DNA from: Mya arenaria
Taxonomy: Eukaryota > Mollusca > Bivalvia > Myida > Myidae
Length of the DNA stretch: 64,000 bases
Assembly: GCF_026914265.1 (NCBI RefSeq)
Contig: NC_069130.1
Coordinates: 15,216,366-15,280,365, forward strand
Direction of reading: 5' to 3'
In this document: one piece after another, positions 9,501-19,200 of the stretch
How the letters are laid out: the number at the start of each line of letters is the position of its first letter
How positions within the stretch are numbered: position 1 is the first letter of the stretch
The notes under the pieces: generated by a model
Told to the model about the DNA's origin: nothing
Databases searched by the model: none
What the model saw: the letters and a program-made list of their open reading frames with translations, nothing else
Translations under genes and position numbers: made by a program

Positions 9501-12190
9501 CTTAGCAGGATACTCAGATTGGAGATCTGATAAGAGGGATCAAGGCAAGAAGATTAAGCTCAATACACAGAGGTTGTGTACTATACCCCGATTGGGGTGG
9601 GGGGGGGGGGTGATGGGGTCACTTAAAGAAGGCTTAAACTAGGCCTTTAAGTAATAGTCAGATGACATGAAGTGAATTCTTAGTGATTAAAAACGGGCGG
9701 AATGCGCGCAGCGAACTAGTCCTTCTTAATCATTAAGAATTCACTTCATGTCATCTAACTGTCAGACTTAGAATACAGCCTCATTTGCTAATACATTGTC
9801 GACGCAAAATCTGACGCAGGGATTGTGTATCGGATGAGTGGCAAAAGGCTGACCTTTAAACACGCGCGAACGTTGAAATTCTTAATGATTAAGTCGACTA
9901 CCCAGTGGTTGCCTATCTGCAATCTCATTGGCGGAAAATGTAGGTTGTATTCGAAAGGACACACGTCTACTGTCGTATCTCAGCCAAATAAAACGTCCTC
10001 AAACATAACATATTCAATTACACCATTTGTGTTTATAAGAAAGTATTATCAAACAATATTTCTTTTCATCAATATGCTCTTTGTTCCCTATGTTTGAATA
10101 TATAGACAGCACATATTGCATATTCATGGAAAGATAAAAAAATCAATAAATTTTCACATTTTTTAAGATGGAAATATAAGATTTTTTTTCATTCAAAATA
10201 AAAATGAGTTTGAAAAACAGGTGCCAGTGAATTGACATAGGGGAGCAGACAACAGCCCGGGTCAGTCGCATTAAGCTATTTCATGGGCTAACCTTAAAGC
10301 TGCACCCTCACAGATTGACCTTTTTGACAACTTAAAAAATCTGTACAAAACTGTAATTAATTTATGTATACTGTTCTTTCGGTCATGTCTTTACATATTG
10401 ATTAAAAACAATACCTTTCAAATGATATAACAATTGGATTGGGTCAGTAGGCATAACCTTAAAGCTTCACTCTCATAGATGAATGTTTTGACAACTTTTT
10501 TTTGTCTTGGAACGAGCCAATTTTTGCGAAAATCAATGGAATCCAGTGATATAAGACTGCTGACAAAAATCAGATCGCAGATTTTTATATTTAAGTTAAA
10601 CAAATAATGTTTTATGCATTTTCTTAAAAATTAACTAACTGTTAAAGCCATAAAAATTTCGAACGGAACTATGATAATCTGCGATCTGATCTTTTGTCAG
10701 CAATCTTTTATCACTGGTGTTCAGATATTTACGCAAAAATTTGCTCTTTTCAAGACAAAAAATAAAAACGCTGTAAAAACGGTAAATCTGTAAGAGTGCA
10801 TCTTTAATTATTAAAGTTAACGGAGCTATGAGAGTACTAGATTATTTGTGAATCGTATTCTTTAACACAAAGTCTTACATTCCTTTATTTGTCAGGGCTA
10901 TGATACGGTGGTAGGCGAGAAGGGGACCCAGTTGTCTGGGGGACAGAAACAACGGGTGGCCATTGCCCGAGCCCTCATTCGCAATCCCAGAATTCTTCTG
11001 TTGGATGAAGCCACTTCCGCTTTGGATACGGAGAGCGAAAAGGTTTGAATTAGACGAGTATTATAGGCAACCTAGTTCAATTGGAGGCTCAAACAAAAAG
11101 ATAGCTGAACGACGACTGAATTGTAAGAAGTATCCCAGACATACAAAAATCTATTTCATAATCTTATCATTCAAACATTTCTTGATTAAAAGGAAAGCTT
11201 TGTACAATACTCGTCACTTTGCTTTTTTGTTTTATTTATATCTAAGAACCAAATGTATAAAAAGATATTATAACGCGTGTCCAAATCTGCAAAAAATGTC
11301 AATTTATTATCCGAAAAAATCGAATAAGAACTCAATTTACCTGTTAAAGTTTATATACAATGCAAACATCTTTTGAAACTAGTTTTTTCCTTTTTCATCT
11401 TTAATATTGTTTTGCTCTTCTTATATTTATTTTTTGCCCAAATATATGTCTTTGCATATGTTGTAATTGCTATGAACATGCTTATATGTTTAATGCAATA
11501 ATCATTGTTGAGATGAGGTTAGGTTTTTTGTTTTAGCTATAATAGCATATAGAAATGATACGCTTTTATAAATCAAAATCAGGTTTTCCCCATTTAACAG
11601 GATTTGCAATATAATTTTAAGCAACAAAGTTAGATTATACGTCCCTCTTTAATATCCAACTTCAAAATTATACATAGCTTACAGTGGCAAGTTTTTCATA
11701 AGATACAGTAAAAACTCGATATGTCGAAGGCGTTTGGACCTCAGGAAATTCATGTAGATAAGAATCATTCGATTTAACCGAAATACCGAACATACCTAAC
11801 TAAATCTGAAATAGTCCAGAAATGTTCGGCATAACCGGAACATTGAGATAACAGAGTTCGACATATCGAGTATCGACTGTAATTGTACAAACATCCCGAA
11901 CAGTTTACTTGTCAAAAGTTGAGCCATCACATGCAAATATAATCTCTATTAACTGTTTACTCATACTGCGTTATATTTCTTAACCCTAGGTGGTGCAAGC
12001 GGCCTTAGACAATGCCCAGAAGGGCCGAACGTGTATTGTGATAGCCCACCGCCTATCAACCGTGCAAAACGCAGACTATATTTACGTAATTGACGCCGGA
12101 AACGTGGTTGAGAGCGGGAACCACCACCAGTTACTGAGCCGGAAAGGAGTTTACGCCCAGTTGGTCTCCGGCCAACAGTTAGCGAAATGA
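604..12190 (+). CDS. ABCB1: ABCB1/P-glycoprotein-like ABC transporter, C-terminal half (13 exons, 5' end outside window)
   Basis: ATP-driven efflux pump of the plasma membrane, full-transporter ABCB type. Exons: 604-715, 1066-1209, 1772-1861, 2705-2866, 3275-3407, 4024-4094, 4304-4404, 6203-6343, 6757-6913, 7775-7972, 9048-9254, 10896-11042, 11990-12190. All introns are GT-AG and phases agree, giving about 620 residues to a TGA stop. Order: charged, Ser-rich linker (exon 1); TMD2 from [14 protein letters not shown] onward, through [17 protein letters not shown]2 with A-loop tyrosine (FRYPTRP), Walker [11 protein letters not shown]-loop [10 protein letters not shown], signature LSGGQKQR, Walker [13 protein letters not shown] and H-loop [14 protein letters not shown]. 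All catalytic residues are present, so this half looks functional. The N-terminal half (TMD1-NBD1) should lie upstream; a half transporter is unlikely because the linker precedes TMD2. The acceptor of the first listed exon is the least certain boundary. Exact orthology within ABCB (ABCB1/4/11) is not resolved. Confidence 0.93.
1536..1710. mobile_element. MITE with TA-flanked termini ('TACAGTCGAAACC' type)
   Basis: Begins TACAGTCGAAACCCGTTGG and ends GGGTTCGACTGTA, forming terminal inverted repeats. The interior repeats 'ggctcgaact' and its complement. About 175 bp, non-coding, in an ABC transporter intron. TA-bounded ends suggest a Tc1/mariner-type non-autonomous element. A relative lies at 31292-31470. 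Confidence 0.7.
2085..2449. mobile_element. TTAA-bounded foldback MITE, family 1 (complete copy)
   Basis: Starts TTAAAGCTGCACTCTCACAG and ends with the inverse, CTGTGAGAGTGCAGCTTTAA. An inner palindrome (AAACCGTTACTAACGGTTT, near 2256-2274) sits at the centre, so nearly the whole 365 bp can fold back. TTAA at both ends is the target site of piggyBac-type transposons, so a piggyBac-mobilised MITE is inferred. Copies or fragments: 10459-10807, 23881-24066, 26743-26928, 29597-29782, and partial ones at the window start and at 10290. Confidence 0.8.
2519..2590. repeat. (TA)n microsatellite
   Basis: About 36 uninterrupted TA dinucleotides in the intron before the exon at 2705. Confidence 0.97.
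3034..3133 (+). pseudogene. Relic duplicate of the upstream ABC transporter exon
   Basis: This intronic stretch aligns with the 3' part of the exon at 2705-2866. It has 'ctgcgttgagaagtc' against 'ctgcgtcaagacgtc', 'cggggctcttaacatgcgac' against 'tggggctctcaccacgcggc', then 'ttgcaaaggacgc' against 'ttgcaactgacgc', and 'gtaaaaatgaatt' against 'gtgaaaaatgtgagtt'. Indels disrupt the frame and the GT donor is lost, so it cannot act as an exon. It shows a past local duplication of the exon that begins [16 protein letters not shown]. Confidence 0.8.
3440..3575. repeat. (CAA)n microsatellite and degenerate flank
   Basis: Near-perfect CAA repeats from 3440 to about 3535, then degenerate (aac/aat)-rich sequence. 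It lies just inside the intron after the exon ending at 3407. Poly-T and poly-V open frames here are artefacts. Confidence 0.97.
3804..3947. mobile_element. Partial TA-bounded MITE related to the 11704-11881 element
   Basis: Contains 'ctctgttatcttgatgttcc', 'ggttatgtcgaa' (twice) and ends 'ttcgacatagcaaatattga' followed by 'ctgta', matching the complete copy at 11704-11881 in inverted form. The left terminus is missing or strongly diverged. Confidence 0.55.
4617..6005. repeat. 41-bp minisatellite, about 33 copies, inside an ABC transporter intron
   Basis: Tandem units of the form ACTATCAGTTGAACACTGAT followed by CCACTGCGTCTGTTGTTAACG. The 5' units are diverged ('gaatattgatctactgtgtc'), the centre is nearly homogeneous with blocks sharing variants (gttaacg, gataacg, gtttacg), and the 3' end decays again toward 6180. 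It occupies most of the intron between exons 4304-4404 and 6203-6343. Confidence 0.95.
6356..6600. mobile_element. hAT-like MITE with 8-bp target duplication, 12 bp from a 5' splice site
   Basis: Begins CAGGGATGGATCC and ends GATCTTCTA. The flanking octamers gtacaaat (6348-6355) and gtgcaaat (6601-6608) match at 7 of 8 bases, as expected for an aged hAT target duplication. The interior is G/C-tract-rich ('cgcccctccctcagaag', 'gggggcgtgcgctgggtgca') and non-coding. Insertion is immediately downstream of the donor GTAAGTA at 6344. Confidence 0.55.
7153..7173 (+). other. G-quadruplex-capable motif
   Basis: Four G-runs with loops of 1-2 bases (GGGGACGGGGGACGGGGAGG plus G) in the intron after the exon ending 6913, in otherwise AT-rich sequence. 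Neighbouring bases to about 7226 (ending 'cctggatcagctagtg') resemble the 3' end of the hAT-like element at 6356-6600, so the motif may come from a second, degraded copy. Confidence 0.5.
7989..8322. mobile_element. MITE family 2 ('CGGAACTYCTCGGCC' termini), copy 1
   Basis: Left end ATCGGAACTTCTCGGCCATT and right end ATCGCCGAGGAGTTCCGAT are inverted repeats. The adjacent inner segments (ccattggaaataacctcgga; tccgcggttattttcgatgg) are also complementary. About 334 bp, AT-rich, non-coding, in the intron between the NBD2 exons 7775-7972 and 9048-9254. A second copy is at 12468-12792. Confidence 0.75.
9343..9651. mobile_element. TTAA-bounded foldback element, family 3
   Basis: The termini TTAAAGGCCTAGTTTAAG and CTTAAACTAGGCCTTTAAG are inverted repeats about 310 bp apart with TTAA at both ends. 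The interior includes a G12 run (about 9598-9610) and no coding signal. Confidence 0.6.
9657..9760. repeat. Long hairpin (inverted repeat, about 30-bp arms)
   Basis: Arm 9661-9690 (gatgacatgaagtgaattct, then tagtgattaa) is complementary to 9726-9756 (ttaatcattaagaattcact, then tcatgtcatc). The loop is about 35 bases and GC-rich (gggcggaatgcgcgcagcga). It directly abuts the element ending at 9651, and may be part of a composite insertion. Confidence 0.75.
10286..10330. repeat. Solo terminus of the family-1 foldback MITE
   Basis: 'ccttaaagctgcaccctcac' followed by 'agattgacctttttgacaac' matches the left end of the family-1 element. The rest of this copy is not evident before the complete copy at 10459. 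Confidence 0.6.
10459..10807. mobile_element. TTAA-bounded foldback MITE, family 1 (complete, diverged)
   Basis: Starts TTAAAGCTTCACTCTCATAG and ends CTGTAAGAGTGCATCTTTAA. The interior shares 'gtcttggaacgagccaattt', 'gcagatttttatatttaagt' and 'ttcgaacgga' blocks with the copy at 2085-2449. About 349 bp, in the intron before the LSGGQ/Walker B exon (10896-11042). Confidence 0.75.
11704..11881. mobile_element. TA-bounded MITE, Tc1/mariner-like
   Basis: Begins TACAGTAAAAACTCGATATG and ends CATATCGAGTATCGACTGTA. The inner segments 'atgtcgaaggcg' and 'gagttcgacatat' are complementary. 178 bp, non-coding, in the last intron of the ABC transporter. A fragment of the same family is at 3804-3947. Confidence 0.75.
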
Positions 12191-12467
12191 TAATGTTTAT
12201 ATTTAGAAAAAGTGTTTTAGTTTTGAATTTAGGAGTTTGTAGACATTTGCATTCATACATTATTTTATTCATTATAATTGTGTTACTTATTAACACTAGA
12301 GTGATAAAGTAGAAAGCTTGCGCAAAACGCTACTTATTCGGGTACGTGTAAATGTGAACTACTTTTTGTGCACTACGTCATCAAGGAATGTGTACATTGA
12401 ACAAATTTTGAATAACATGTACGATAGCACGAGGAAAGTTGTTAATGCGACAACAGCGAGTGTACTA

Positions 12468-12792
12468 ATCGGAACTCCTCGGCCATTTTCCATCGAAAAC
12501 AACATTGGATGTTTGCTGGTACATCAGTTATTCATAACACTTTAAATTTAGTATTAGGTAATTATATTGATTTATCGTTTCTTTTGTATTACTAAGTTTT
12601 AATTGATTTCCCGTGAAGTATATTATTGCATAAATTATTAAGATTCCCAAGAGGTAAGTCATTAAAATTAACTGCTCAATTGAAATTACTACGCGATCTA
12701 CTTGCAGCGTAGTGTTAAGATCTCTGACATTGTAAACCGTTCATATACATCCAAGGTTGTTTTCGATTGAAACTGGCCGCGGTGTTCCGAAT
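12468..12792. mobile_element. MITE family 2, copy 2, just downstream of the ABC transporter
   Basis: Left end ATCGGAACTCCTCGGCCATT and right end 'ctggccgcggtgttccgaat' are imperfect inverted repeats. Inner blocks ('tttccatcgaaaacaacat', 'ccaaggttgttttcgattga', 'gtaaaccgttcatatacatc') match the copy at 7989-8322. It starts about 280 bp after the transporter stop codon, so it could lie in the 3' UTR. Confidence 0.75.
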
Positions 12793-13564
12793 GCGAGTCT
12801 ACAAGTACAAGTTTTAAAAAGTTAATTTGCAAACCATTCTAAATAATGGCCACACTTCTATGTAAGTATAGCTACACGCCGTGTTCCGCAACCTCTTCAA
12901 TGTTATTTGTATTCAAGCTAGTATTTTACCTAAAATGTTTTTTCTGTACGGTAATTTGTACTTTTAAATCAACGACTGCCCTGTGAATGATTTAAAGGCG
13001 CGGAATATAGATTGATGCAAAATAGTTTTTATTTTATTTTATTTTAATGCATTATCATGTTTAACTCATTTGATTTTAATGATCAAAACAGAAATAGGAG
13101 ATGACTTAGGTACAAATAAAAAAATATAATCGATAAATGAGTATTTTTTTAGCTGAGATATTTGTAGCTGCATAGCTATTAATTGAAAACACAACATTTA
13201 TAGAGGTATTTATAAAGGTTCATATTGTTTAATCTGTTTAATCAATTTTGCCTGCGAAAAAAAGATTTTTGATATTTAAAAATATTTTTTAATCGCGTTT
13301 GTAATTTTAGAAATAATTGCTGTGATACCTTTTCGAAATGCAAAAGAACATCATATTTTCGTTTTTTTTTTACATACGAATATATTTGTTGGCTTGCCTC
13401 TGTAGTTTTTGTGATTGTGTTACTGCTTACAGTGTACATTTTGTTTTACATAAACATTTCATATATGTTTTTTTTCCAATTTAATGCAAATAGGTAATTA
13501 GTTGTCTCGAAATAAATTGAGATAAACAATGTATTCACATTTTCTTTTTGGTGCCCTTGGGTTA
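12793..13564. other. AT-rich intergenic stretch, nothing recognised
   Basis: No exon-like open frame with conserved residues, RNA gene or clear repeat was seen. It lies between the MITE after the transporter and the 53-bp minisatellite. Confidence 0.5.
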
Positions 13565-14640
13565 CATGACATTTAACAAACCTGTACCAAAATGCCGACA
13601 TTTAAAGCATTGGTCTTTTACTTCTATGCCAGCATTTTACTTACCCACTTAAACGTAAAGCAATAGTATTTTTCTTCTATGTCAGCATTTCACATACCCA
13701 CTAACATGGAAAGCATTGGTCCTTTCCATCTATGACAGCATTTTACTTACCCACTTAAATGTAAAACATTGGACTTTTACTTCTTTGTCAGCATTTTACT
13801 TACCCACTTAAATGTGAAACATTGGACTTTTACCTCTATGTCAGCATTTTACTTACCCACTTAAATGTAAAACATTGGACTTTTACTTCTTTGTCAGCAT
13901 TTTACTTACCCACTTAAATGTAAAACATTGGACTTTTACTTCTTTGTCAGCATTTTACTTACCCACTTAAATGTAAAACATTGGACTTTTACTTCTATGT
14001 CAGCATTTTACTTACCCACTTAAATGTAAAACATTGGACTTTTACTTCTATGCCAGCATTTTACCTACCCACTTAAATGTAAAACATTGGACTTTTACTT
14101 CTATGTCAGCATTTTACTTACCCACTTAAATGTAAAACATTGGACTTTTACTTCTATGCCAGCATTTTACTTACCCACTTAAAAGTAAAACATTGGACTT
14201 TTACTTCCATGCCAGCATTTCACATACCTACTGACATGTAAATCATTGGGCCTTTACTGCTGTTGCACCATTTTACATACCAATTAACATGTACAGCATT
14301 GGTTCTTTACTTATATGCCAGCATTTCACATACCTACTGAATTGAGACGCAACAGTTCTTTACTTCCATACCAGCGTTTTACAAACTTACTGATATGTTA
14401 AACATTGATCCTTTACGTCTTTGCCAGCCTTTATCATAGCTACTAAAACATGACGCATTGGTTCTTTACTTCAATACCAGCATTTTACGCGTTGGTCTTC
14501 AACTTCAATACCAGCATTTTACGCATTGGTCTTTAACTGAATTACCAGCATTTTACACATTGGTCTTTAACTTCAATACCAGCATTTTACGCATTGGTCC
14601 TTTACTTCTATTTCCGCATTTTACAAACCGACCTACATAT
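13565..14640. repeat. 53-bp minisatellite with degenerate, shorter-unit 3' flank
   Basis: The core (about 13620-14230) repeats CTTTTACTTCTATGTCAGCA, TTTTACTTACCCACTTAAAT, GTAAAACATTGGA (53 bp), roughly a dozen copies. From 14230 units diverge, and from about 14460 to 14620 they shorten to about 34 bp (ggtctttaacttcaatacca, gcattttacgcatt). Confidence 0.93.
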
Positions 14641-14899
14641 AAGCCGTTGGTTTGAGTGTTATCTTATAGAAGCATGACTGATCGTTGAGATGGCTAATAG
14701 TCAATGTAATTATAAACAAAACATGGCATTGACAAAACGGTTAGAATTATGTTTACAAAGATATTTTTGTTACTTTGTGTTTTTGATGGCTTTTCTAATA
14801 CTGTTTGATGCCATTTTATATGTTTTGTATTGATTGTGTGACGTTTGAAATAAACCATATTATACAATATTTGCGTGTTAGTACATGATATATGCATGC

Positions 14900-15275
14900 T
14901 TAAAGGGATTCGTTCATAGTTTGTTAATTTTTTTTTTTCAAGATATTTTTACCACGACTTAAAGTGTAGCAAATCATTGGTGTTAAAACAAAGATACTGA
15001 AGGCTTGGACCCTTCAACAAATGCTGATAGATCCGCAAATATTGTCTTTGAAGATCACGAATTTTACGTCAGCAACGCAATTCGCCGAAGAGTTGTTTCG
15101 TGATTGGCTGATCAAATTATCACTTTATGTTACCAATGTCTTTGATGAAGGTTAAAATATCAATCCGATGTGGTACCAATCTTTGTGGCCGAGTGGTGTA
15201 GGTTTCGGATTTCTAATTTTTTCTTCCACTATACCGGTATGGGTTAGCTTCCCACTAAAACTGGAATATTGTTTA
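14900..15275 (+). repeat. Decayed tRNA-derived SINE-like sequence
   Basis: 15180-15262 resembles a Leu/Ser-type tRNA: 'tttgtggccgagtggtgtag' fits an A-box, 'tcggatttctaatttttt' an anticodon arm, and 'gggttagcttccca' a degraded B-box. The upstream 'ttaaagggattcgttcatag' at about 14900 could be the start of the repeat unit. The arms no longer pair well, so a working tRNA is unlikely. Both extent and family are uncertain. Confidence 0.35.
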
Positions 15276-16295
15276 ATACTTTAATTGTATTGTGTCACCA
15301 ATTTCAGTATGAAAGAGTTATCTTTTTATAATATAAGTGTTTTCAGATGCCTTTTCTTGAAAATTAATTCTTGGTCCAAAACACGAGCGAGTCCCTTGAC
15401 ACATTCAACAGGTAATTGCAAGACTATTTATTAATTGGTCCATGTCGGTTGAATTGTTTGCATACGCAAATAACAGAATTGTTTATTTTAAAATTGTTAC
15501 AGCAAGGTAAATTATTAATTTTAAATGTCAAAAATTGCATTTTTATTGTTCAAGTAGAATTTGAGTTACCTAGGAATACATAATTCATGTTATATTCATT
15601 TCGTTGTCCTGAAAATGGTTAACGATTTTCACTATGTCATAACATTGAAGATTTAAATTTATATCATGATATGTGCTAAACTGTTCAACTAGGCAAAGTA
15701 TGTGCATATTTGTGTACTGATAGAGATCGTTTTGTTTTATGAAATAGTGTAAAACATGTTAATAAAGTATTGTTATCACGAACAAAGCGGTTTTACATAA
15801 TATATTTAACGTACTGAAATGCATATGTTGTCAAAAAGAAAATATATAGAATAAATCTATAACATAGTTCATTTTTTTTGTTTCTTTTACATTCAAAGGT
15901 CGTTGTATTGTTCTATGCTATTTTCATATTCACATCAAAAAACGAAATAACAGATTAAAGTTTTCTTTTCGGAAGTTACTTTAAACCTTATTACTTGTTA
16001 TTAAGAATTAAAAAAACACACTTTCAATTGGTTTTGAGTGTTTACATTGAAAGCTGTTTGAATAAAATTGCATTTTTATGGCAACCACCATAAAGAGGCA
16101 ATGTATGCGAATGGTCAAAAAGAATTAAGGTAATAATAATTTAAATCAGACTCTTCTAAAGGCAGAATTATCCATGCTGGCCAAAATACTTTGTTTACAA
16201 ACGAAAATACCATGTAATGTACAGGAATGGCTATGAAGCAGAATCTACGCTATGTTTATTACCAGGACACGCCATATACCTGCATTTATACATGC
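15276..16295. other. Intergenic, nothing recognised
   Basis: AT-rich sequence with no supported exon, RNA or repeat before the 33-bp satellite begins. Confidence 0.5.
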
Positions 16296-19200
16296 AGCCA
16301 TACACTGTGTACGTGAAATTGTACCTGTATCTACACGACGTGTACGTGAAATTGTACCTGTAGCTACAGGCGTTGACGTGAACTTGTACCTGTTGCTACA
16401 CGGCGTGAACGTAAAATTGTACCTGTATGTACACGGCGTGTACGTAAAATTGCACCTGTATCTACACGCCGTGAACGTAAAATTGCACCTGTATCTACAC
16501 GCCGTGTACGTAAAATTGTACCTGTATCTACACGCCGTGTACGTAAAATTGCACCTGTATCTATACGGCGTGTACGTAAAATTGCACCTGTATCTACACG
16601 GCGTGTACGTAAAATTGCACCTGTAGCTACACGACGTGTACCTGAAATTGTACCTGTAGCTACAGGCGTTGACGTGAACTTGTACCTGTTGCTACACGGC
16701 GTGTACGTAAAATTGTACCTGTATGTACACGGCGTGTACGTAAAATTGCACCTGTATCTACACGCCGTGTACGTAAAATTGCACCTGTATCTACACGGCG
16801 TGTACGTAAAATTGCACCTGTATCTACACGGCGTGTACGTAAAATTGCACCTGTATCTACACGCCGTGTACGTAAAATTGCACCTGTATCTACACGGCGT
16901 GTACGTAAAATTGTACCTGTAGCTACACGCCGTGTACGTAAAATTGTACCTGTAGCTACAGGCGTTGACGTGAACTTGCACCTGTAGCTGCATGCCGTGT
17001 ACGTAAATTTTGTACCTGTAGCTACACGCTGTGTACGCGAAATTGTACCTGTAGCTGCATGCCGTGTACGTAAATTTTGTACCTGTAGCTACACGCTGTG
17101 TACGTGAAATTGCACCTGTAGCTACACGGCGTGAACGTGAAAATGTAATTGTAGCTACACGCCGTGAACGTGAAATTGTACCTGTAGCTACATGGCGTGA
17201 ACGTGAAATTGCACCTGTAGCTACACGGCGTGAACGTGAAAATGTAATTGTAGCTACACGCCGTGAACGTGAAATTGCACCTGTAGCTACACGGCGTGAA
17301 CGTGAAAATGTAATTGTAGCTACACGCCGTGAACGTGAAATTGTACCTGTAGCTACATGGCGTGAACGTGAAATTGTACTTGTAGCTACACGGCGTGTAC
17401 GTGAACTGATACCTGTAGCTACACGCCGTGTACGTGAACTTATACCTGTAGCTACACGCCGTGTACGTGAAATTGCACCTGTAGTTACACGGCGTGAACG
17501 TGAAATTGTACTTGTAGCTACACGCCGTGAACGTGAAATTGCACCTGTAGCTACACGGCATGAACGTGAAATTGTACCTGTAGTTACACGGCGTGAACGT
17601 GAAATTGTACTTGTAGCTACACGGCGTGAACGTAAAATTGCACCTGTAGCTACACGCCGTGTACGTGAAATTGTACCTGTAGTTACACGGCGTGAACGTG
17701 AAATTGCACCTGAAGCTACACGGCGTGAACGTGAAAATGTAATTGTAGCTACACGCCGTGAACGTGAAATTGTACCTGTAGCTACATGGCGTGAACTTGA
17801 AATTGTACTTGTAGCTACACGCCGTGTACGTGAAATTGTACCTGTAGTTACACGGCGTGAACGTGAAATTGCACCTGAAGCTACACGGCGTGAACGTGAA
17901 AATGTAATTGTAGCTACACGCCGTGAACGTGAAATTGTACCTGTAGCTACACGGCGTGAACGTGAAATTGTACTTGTAGCTACACGCCGTGTACGTGAAA
18001 AAGTACCTGTAGCTACATGGCGTGAACGTGAAATTGTACTTGTAGCTACACGCCGTGAACGTGAAAATGTAATTGTAGCTACACGCCGTGTACGTGAAAT
18101 TGTACCTGTAGTTACATGGCGTGAACGTGAAATTGTACTTGTAGCTACACGCCGTGAACGTGAAATTGTATCTGTAGCTACATGGAGTGAACGTGAAATT
18201 GTATTTGTAGCTACACGCCGTGTACGTGAAATTGTACCTGTAGTTTCACGGCGTGAACGTGAAATTGTACTTGTAGCTACACGCCGTGAACGTGAAATTG
18301 TACCTGTAGTTACACGGCGTGAACGTGAAATGGCACCTGTAGCTACACGGCGTGAACGTGAAATTGTACTTGTAGCTACACGCCGTGAACATGAAATTGT
18401 ACCTGTAGCTACACGCCGCGTACGTGAAAAAGTACCTGTAGCTATACGCCGTGTACGTGAAATTGTACCTGTAGCTTCACGCCGTGTACGTGAAATGGTA
18501 CATGTAGCTACACGGCGTTGACGTGAAATTGTACCTGTAGCTGCATGCCGTGTACGTGAACTTATGCCTGTAGCTACACGCTTGTACGTGAACTAATACC
18601 TGTAGTCACACGCCGTGTACGTGAACTTATACCTGTATCTACACGCCATGTACGTGAACATTAACCTGTAGCTATACGACGTGTCCGTGACCTTATACCT
18701 GTAGCTACACGACGTGTACGTGAACATATACATGTAGCTATACGCCGTGTACGTGAAATTGTACCTGTAGCTTCACGCCGTGTACGTGAAATGGTACATG
18801 TAGCTACACGGCGTTGACGTGAAATTGTACCTGTAGCTGCATGCCGTGTACGTGAACTTATGCCTGTAGCTACACGCTTGTACGTGAACTAATACCTGTA
18901 GTCACACGCCGTGTACGTGAACTTATACCTGTATCTACACGACGTGTACGTGAACAATAACCTGTAGCTATACGACGTGTCCGTGACCTTATACCTGTAG
19001 CTACACGACGTGTACGTGAACATATACATGTAGCTACACGCCGTGTACGTGAACCTATACCTGTAGCTACACGCCGTGTACGTGAACTTATACCTGTAGC
19101 TACACGCTTGTACGTGAAGATATACCTGTAGCTACATGCCGTGTACGTGAACTTATACCTGTAGCTACACGCCATGTACTTGAACTTATAGCTGTATCTA

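Noticed and set aside
17064-18521. 485-codon open frame and other long frames across 16.3-21.6 kb
   Set aside because: They follow from a 33-bp (11-codon) satellite unit lacking stops in several frames, occur on both strands, and have no start context, splice sites or domain.
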